From CANHVK01 sp046304235 (GTDB taxonomy: Bacteria; Bacteroidota; Bacteroidia; Flavobacteriales_D; Crocinitomicaceae), in contig JBKCEW010000021.1 in NCBI GenBank assembly GCA_046304235.1, positions 1 through 15,729 of the forward strand: a DNA stretch of 15,729 nt, given 5' to 3'. Made by a program: the position numbers and the translations under genes. Positions 14,553 to 15,729 of the stretch are shown here, in pieces. Within the stretch, counting starts at the first letter, position 1. Every line of letters starts with the position of its first letter. The notes under the pieces were generated by a model, which saw nothing but the letters and a program-made list of their open reading frames with translations, made no database searches and had not been told where the DNA came from.

Positions 14553-14600
14553 TTGTTCTAAAAATAAGGCGCATTTTAATTTTCGAAGACGCTTTCGCTA
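14553..14600. repeat. U module
   Basis: TTGTTCTAAAAATAAGGCGC, then ATTTTAATTTTCGAAGACGC and TTTCGCT. It is nearly repeated 110 bases downstream at 14664-14711. An AT-rich run like that after copy 2 follows at 14612-14649. Confidence 0.75.
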
Positions 14601-14663
14601 CATAATTAAAGAATTAATTCATAATTAATCATTCAAAATTTATAATTCGTAAGAGCGTTATTC

Positions 14664-14711
14664 TTGTTCTAAAAATAAGGCGCATTTTAGATTTCGAGGT
14701 CGCTATCGCTT
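14664..14711. repeat. U module overlapping the end of the kinase pseudogene
   Basis: TTGTTCTAAAAATAAGGCGC, then ATTTTAGATTTCGAGGTCGC and TATCGCT. The stop codon of the pseudogene (14703-14705) falls inside it, so the repeat contributes the last bases of that reading frame. Confidence 0.8.
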
Positions 14712-15341
14712 ATAGAAATCTTCTGTAATGTAAAAAACAGTATCGATAAAATATAAGACTCCATTTTTAGTTAATACGTTTTCATCGTGTAAATCTTCAA
14801 TAATTATTCCTAATTCTGAATTTTTATAATCATTATTTCTAATGTTTAAAAATCCATTGGCCTCCATAAATTTTTTTACATGATTTAGATTGGTTGGGGA
14901 AGTGATTTTGATGAATTTTTGCTCAATCACAGAATATAATGTATTATCTTCTTTAAAAAATCCTAACAGTTTATAACTTGTGTCAGGGAAGAAATAATTA
15001 TGTAAAAGTAGATTGTTGAAATAATCAACCCAAGATTCATAATAAATTGAGTCGTTTAATTTGTATACAAATTGATTATCCTTGAGGTAAACACGTTGTT
15101 CGGCACCTTAACTCACATAGTTAGAAACATCAAAAGATTCAAACCAAAGACTGTGTTTCGAAACGAATAATTCTAATTTCTCTGTTTCTTGTTTTTTGAA
15201 GTGCTTTTCTGTTTTAGTAATTCCACTTGTTTTTTTGCACTTTCTAAGGTAATTGGTGATTGTTTGGATAATTGCTCCATCGCTAGCTTTGCTCTCTCCT
15301 GAAATGATATTGTATAATTCATTTTTAATGATATTATTCAT
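14703..15341 (-). pseudogene. Polyvalent-protein-type kinase-fold gene interrupted by an in-frame TAA
   Basis: Two open frames (15341-15111 and 14930-14703) lie in the same phase, and the stretch between them is open too. The only break is TAA at 15110-15108 (codon 78 from the ATG at 15341). Read through, 211 residues result. The N-terminal helical part (NNIIKNELYNIIS, then FVSKHSLWFESFDVSNYVS) is followed after the stop by GAEQRVYLKDNQFVYKLNDS. Kinase-like marks are VYK (Lys94, beta-3), VIEQKF (hinge region), IEDLHDENVL (catalytic loop, about 182-190) and YFIDTVF (Asp200, DFG-like). This fits the kinase domain found in phage/conjugative 'polyvalent' proteins. A G-to-T change of GAA would explain the TAA, as relatives read ...S-E-GAEQ in my memory. 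A GTG at 14930 might restart translation, but it would lack Lys94. The true start is ATG 15341, not the TTG at 15347. Confidence 0.75.
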
Positions 15342-15390
15342 TCTCAAAATTATAAAATAAAATGAAAAATTGAAAGGTAAAAAAGTAATT

Positions 15391-15433
15391 TCTACCTTTT
15401 TTCATTGCCCCGCTTCGGCAAGCTCAGCGTGAC
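15391..15433. repeat. Half hairpin joined to a CTTCGGCAAGCTCAGCGTGAC-like element
   Basis: Bases 15391-15409 (TCTACCTTTTTTCATTGCC) equal the left arm and loop of the hairpins at 14258 and 15609. The expected right arm is replaced by CCGCTTCGGCAAGCTCAGCG and TGAC. The second part resembles the GCTTCGACAAGCTCAGxxTGAC repeats that I recall from many bacterial genomes. TTGCC and GGCAA can still form a small stem, so the junction keeps a hairpin. Confidence 0.6.
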
Positions 15434-15449
15434 TATGACAATAAATTCT

Positions 15450-15493
15450 ACTAAAAATAAGGCGTATTTTGGATTTCGAGGTCGCACGCGCTT
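15450..15493. repeat. U module
   Basis: ACTAAAAATAAGGCGTATTT, then TGGATTTCGAGGTCGCACGC and GCTT. It follows the half hairpin, with the core missing between them. The gap 15342-15729 contains only repeats: half hairpin, this unit, a decayed CAGAG tandem, a full hairpin and copy 3. I see no gene in it. Confidence 0.7.
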
Positions 15494-15556
15494 TTTTTGG
15501 TTGGATTAGGTCTTATGTATTTAATCTAAAAATCTTTTGTCTTGTTTATTTTTTAA

Positions 15557-15584
15557 CACAGAGTGCACGCAGGTATCGCAGAGG
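15557..15584. repeat. Decayed CACAGAG-type short tandem
   Basis: ACACAGAGTGCACGCAGGTA and TCGCAGAGG show three imperfect units about 9-10 bases apart. Similar CACAGAG tandems occur between genes in various bacteria. The decay makes this a weak call. Confidence 0.35.
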
Positions 15585-15608
15585 ACAAGATGAGAAATAG
15601 AATTAACT

Positions 15609-15639
15609 TCTACCTTTTTTCATTGCCAAAAAAGGTAGA
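15609..15639. repeat. Perfect 12-base hairpin of composite repeat copy 3
   Basis: TCTACCTTTTTT, loop CATTGCC and AAAAAAGGTAGA are identical to the hairpin of copy 2. Confidence 0.75.
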
Positions 15640-15645
15640 GCCAAA

Positions 15646-15663
15646 TCCCGATAGCTATCGGGA
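15646..15663. repeat. 18-base perfect palindrome inserted between hairpin and core of copy 3
   Basis: TCCCGATAGCTATCGGGA is its own reverse complement. In copy 2 the hairpin is followed by GCCAAAAAGT and the core; here GCCAAA is followed by this palindrome, then CTAGTCC. From memory, CCCGATAGCTATCGGG is a highly repeated palindrome in some Bacteroidota genomes. Confidence 0.7.
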
Positions 15664-15729
15664 CTAGTCCTCGGAAATTCGACTACCCACTAACAAACGA
15701 CACTAAAAATTATAAACTCGTCGTCCCTC
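15664..15729 (-). repeat. Composite repeat copy 3, cut by window edge
   Basis: It matches copies 1 and 2 from CTAGTCCTCGGAAATTCG on, with G-to-A in ...CGACA and T-to-C in CGTCGTC. These two changes fall at the two ends of the AACGACG/CGTCGTT stem and do not compensate each other; the inner five pairs remain. The rest lies outside the window. Confidence 0.85.

Noticed and set aside
15345..15352. TAATTTTG as promoter of the kinase pseudogene
   Set aside because: It matches TAnnTTTG but ends only three bases before the ATG, so transcription would begin inside the gene.
14183..15729. CRISPR array
   Set aside because: The tandem at 14183-14246 has only two units with a 2-base gap, and the other repeats are long, unevenly spaced and of mixed modules; no cas genes.
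12529..15729. Insertion sequence or integrative element
   Set aside because: Repeats are abundant, but there is no transposase, integrase, tRNA target or target-site duplication that I can show.

Overview
This window looks like chromosomal DNA of a low-GC Bacteroidota, most likely of the Flavobacteriales. The gene content fits: DapD, RuvX-Def, a DUF1573 protein, a short PabB next to TilS, PepT, Ndk and a GufA-like ZIP transporter. Almost every housekeeping gene is preceded by a TAnnTTTG box, the -7 element of Bacteroidota promoters, and starts lack strong Shine-Dalgarno sequences. The genus cannot be fixed from the sequence alone.

Positions 1-12524 are a compact, ordinary core region. On the minus strand lie a secreted M43 zinc metalloprotease cut by the left edge and dapD (lysine/peptidoglycan precursor). 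Divergent from dapD runs ruvX-def-lipoprotein (Holliday-junction/rRNA processing, N-formyl removal, unknown lipoprotein). Then come a secreted DUF1573 protein, pabB-tilS (folate precursor and tRNA-Ile2 lysidine, overlapping by 4 bases), a 92-residue conserved hypothetical, and a full-length dsbD. dsbD converges on pepT so tightly that the two share one TTAA for their stop codons. ndk (minus) and a ZIP metal transporter (plus) are divergent. The ZIP promoter is overlapped by a 19-base site matching 15 of 19 positions of the classical DtxR/IdeR metal-repressor box.

From 12525 to the right edge the character changes to a repeat-rich accessory region. It holds two minus-strand genes: an AAA_14/DUF4143 ATPase, and a polyvalent-protein-type kinase-fold gene broken by one in-frame TAA. 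Around them lie three same-orientation copies of a composite repeat (perfect hairpin, 107-base core, short 'U' module). The first two copies bracket the ATPase and are base-for-base identical over the core. Read in the direction of the two genes, each gene end is followed by U module(s), then core, then hairpin.

The ATPase start is covered by three TTTCGATTA/TAATCGAAA palindromes whose centres are exactly 40 bases apart, and further upstream lies a 2 x 33-base tandem of inverted repeats. No transposase, integrase, tRNA, rRNA or CRISPR array was found. The best candidates for something undescribed are the ATPase with its phased operator array, the composite repeat family, and the two promoters nested in terminator hairpins (4515-4548 and 7440-7485).
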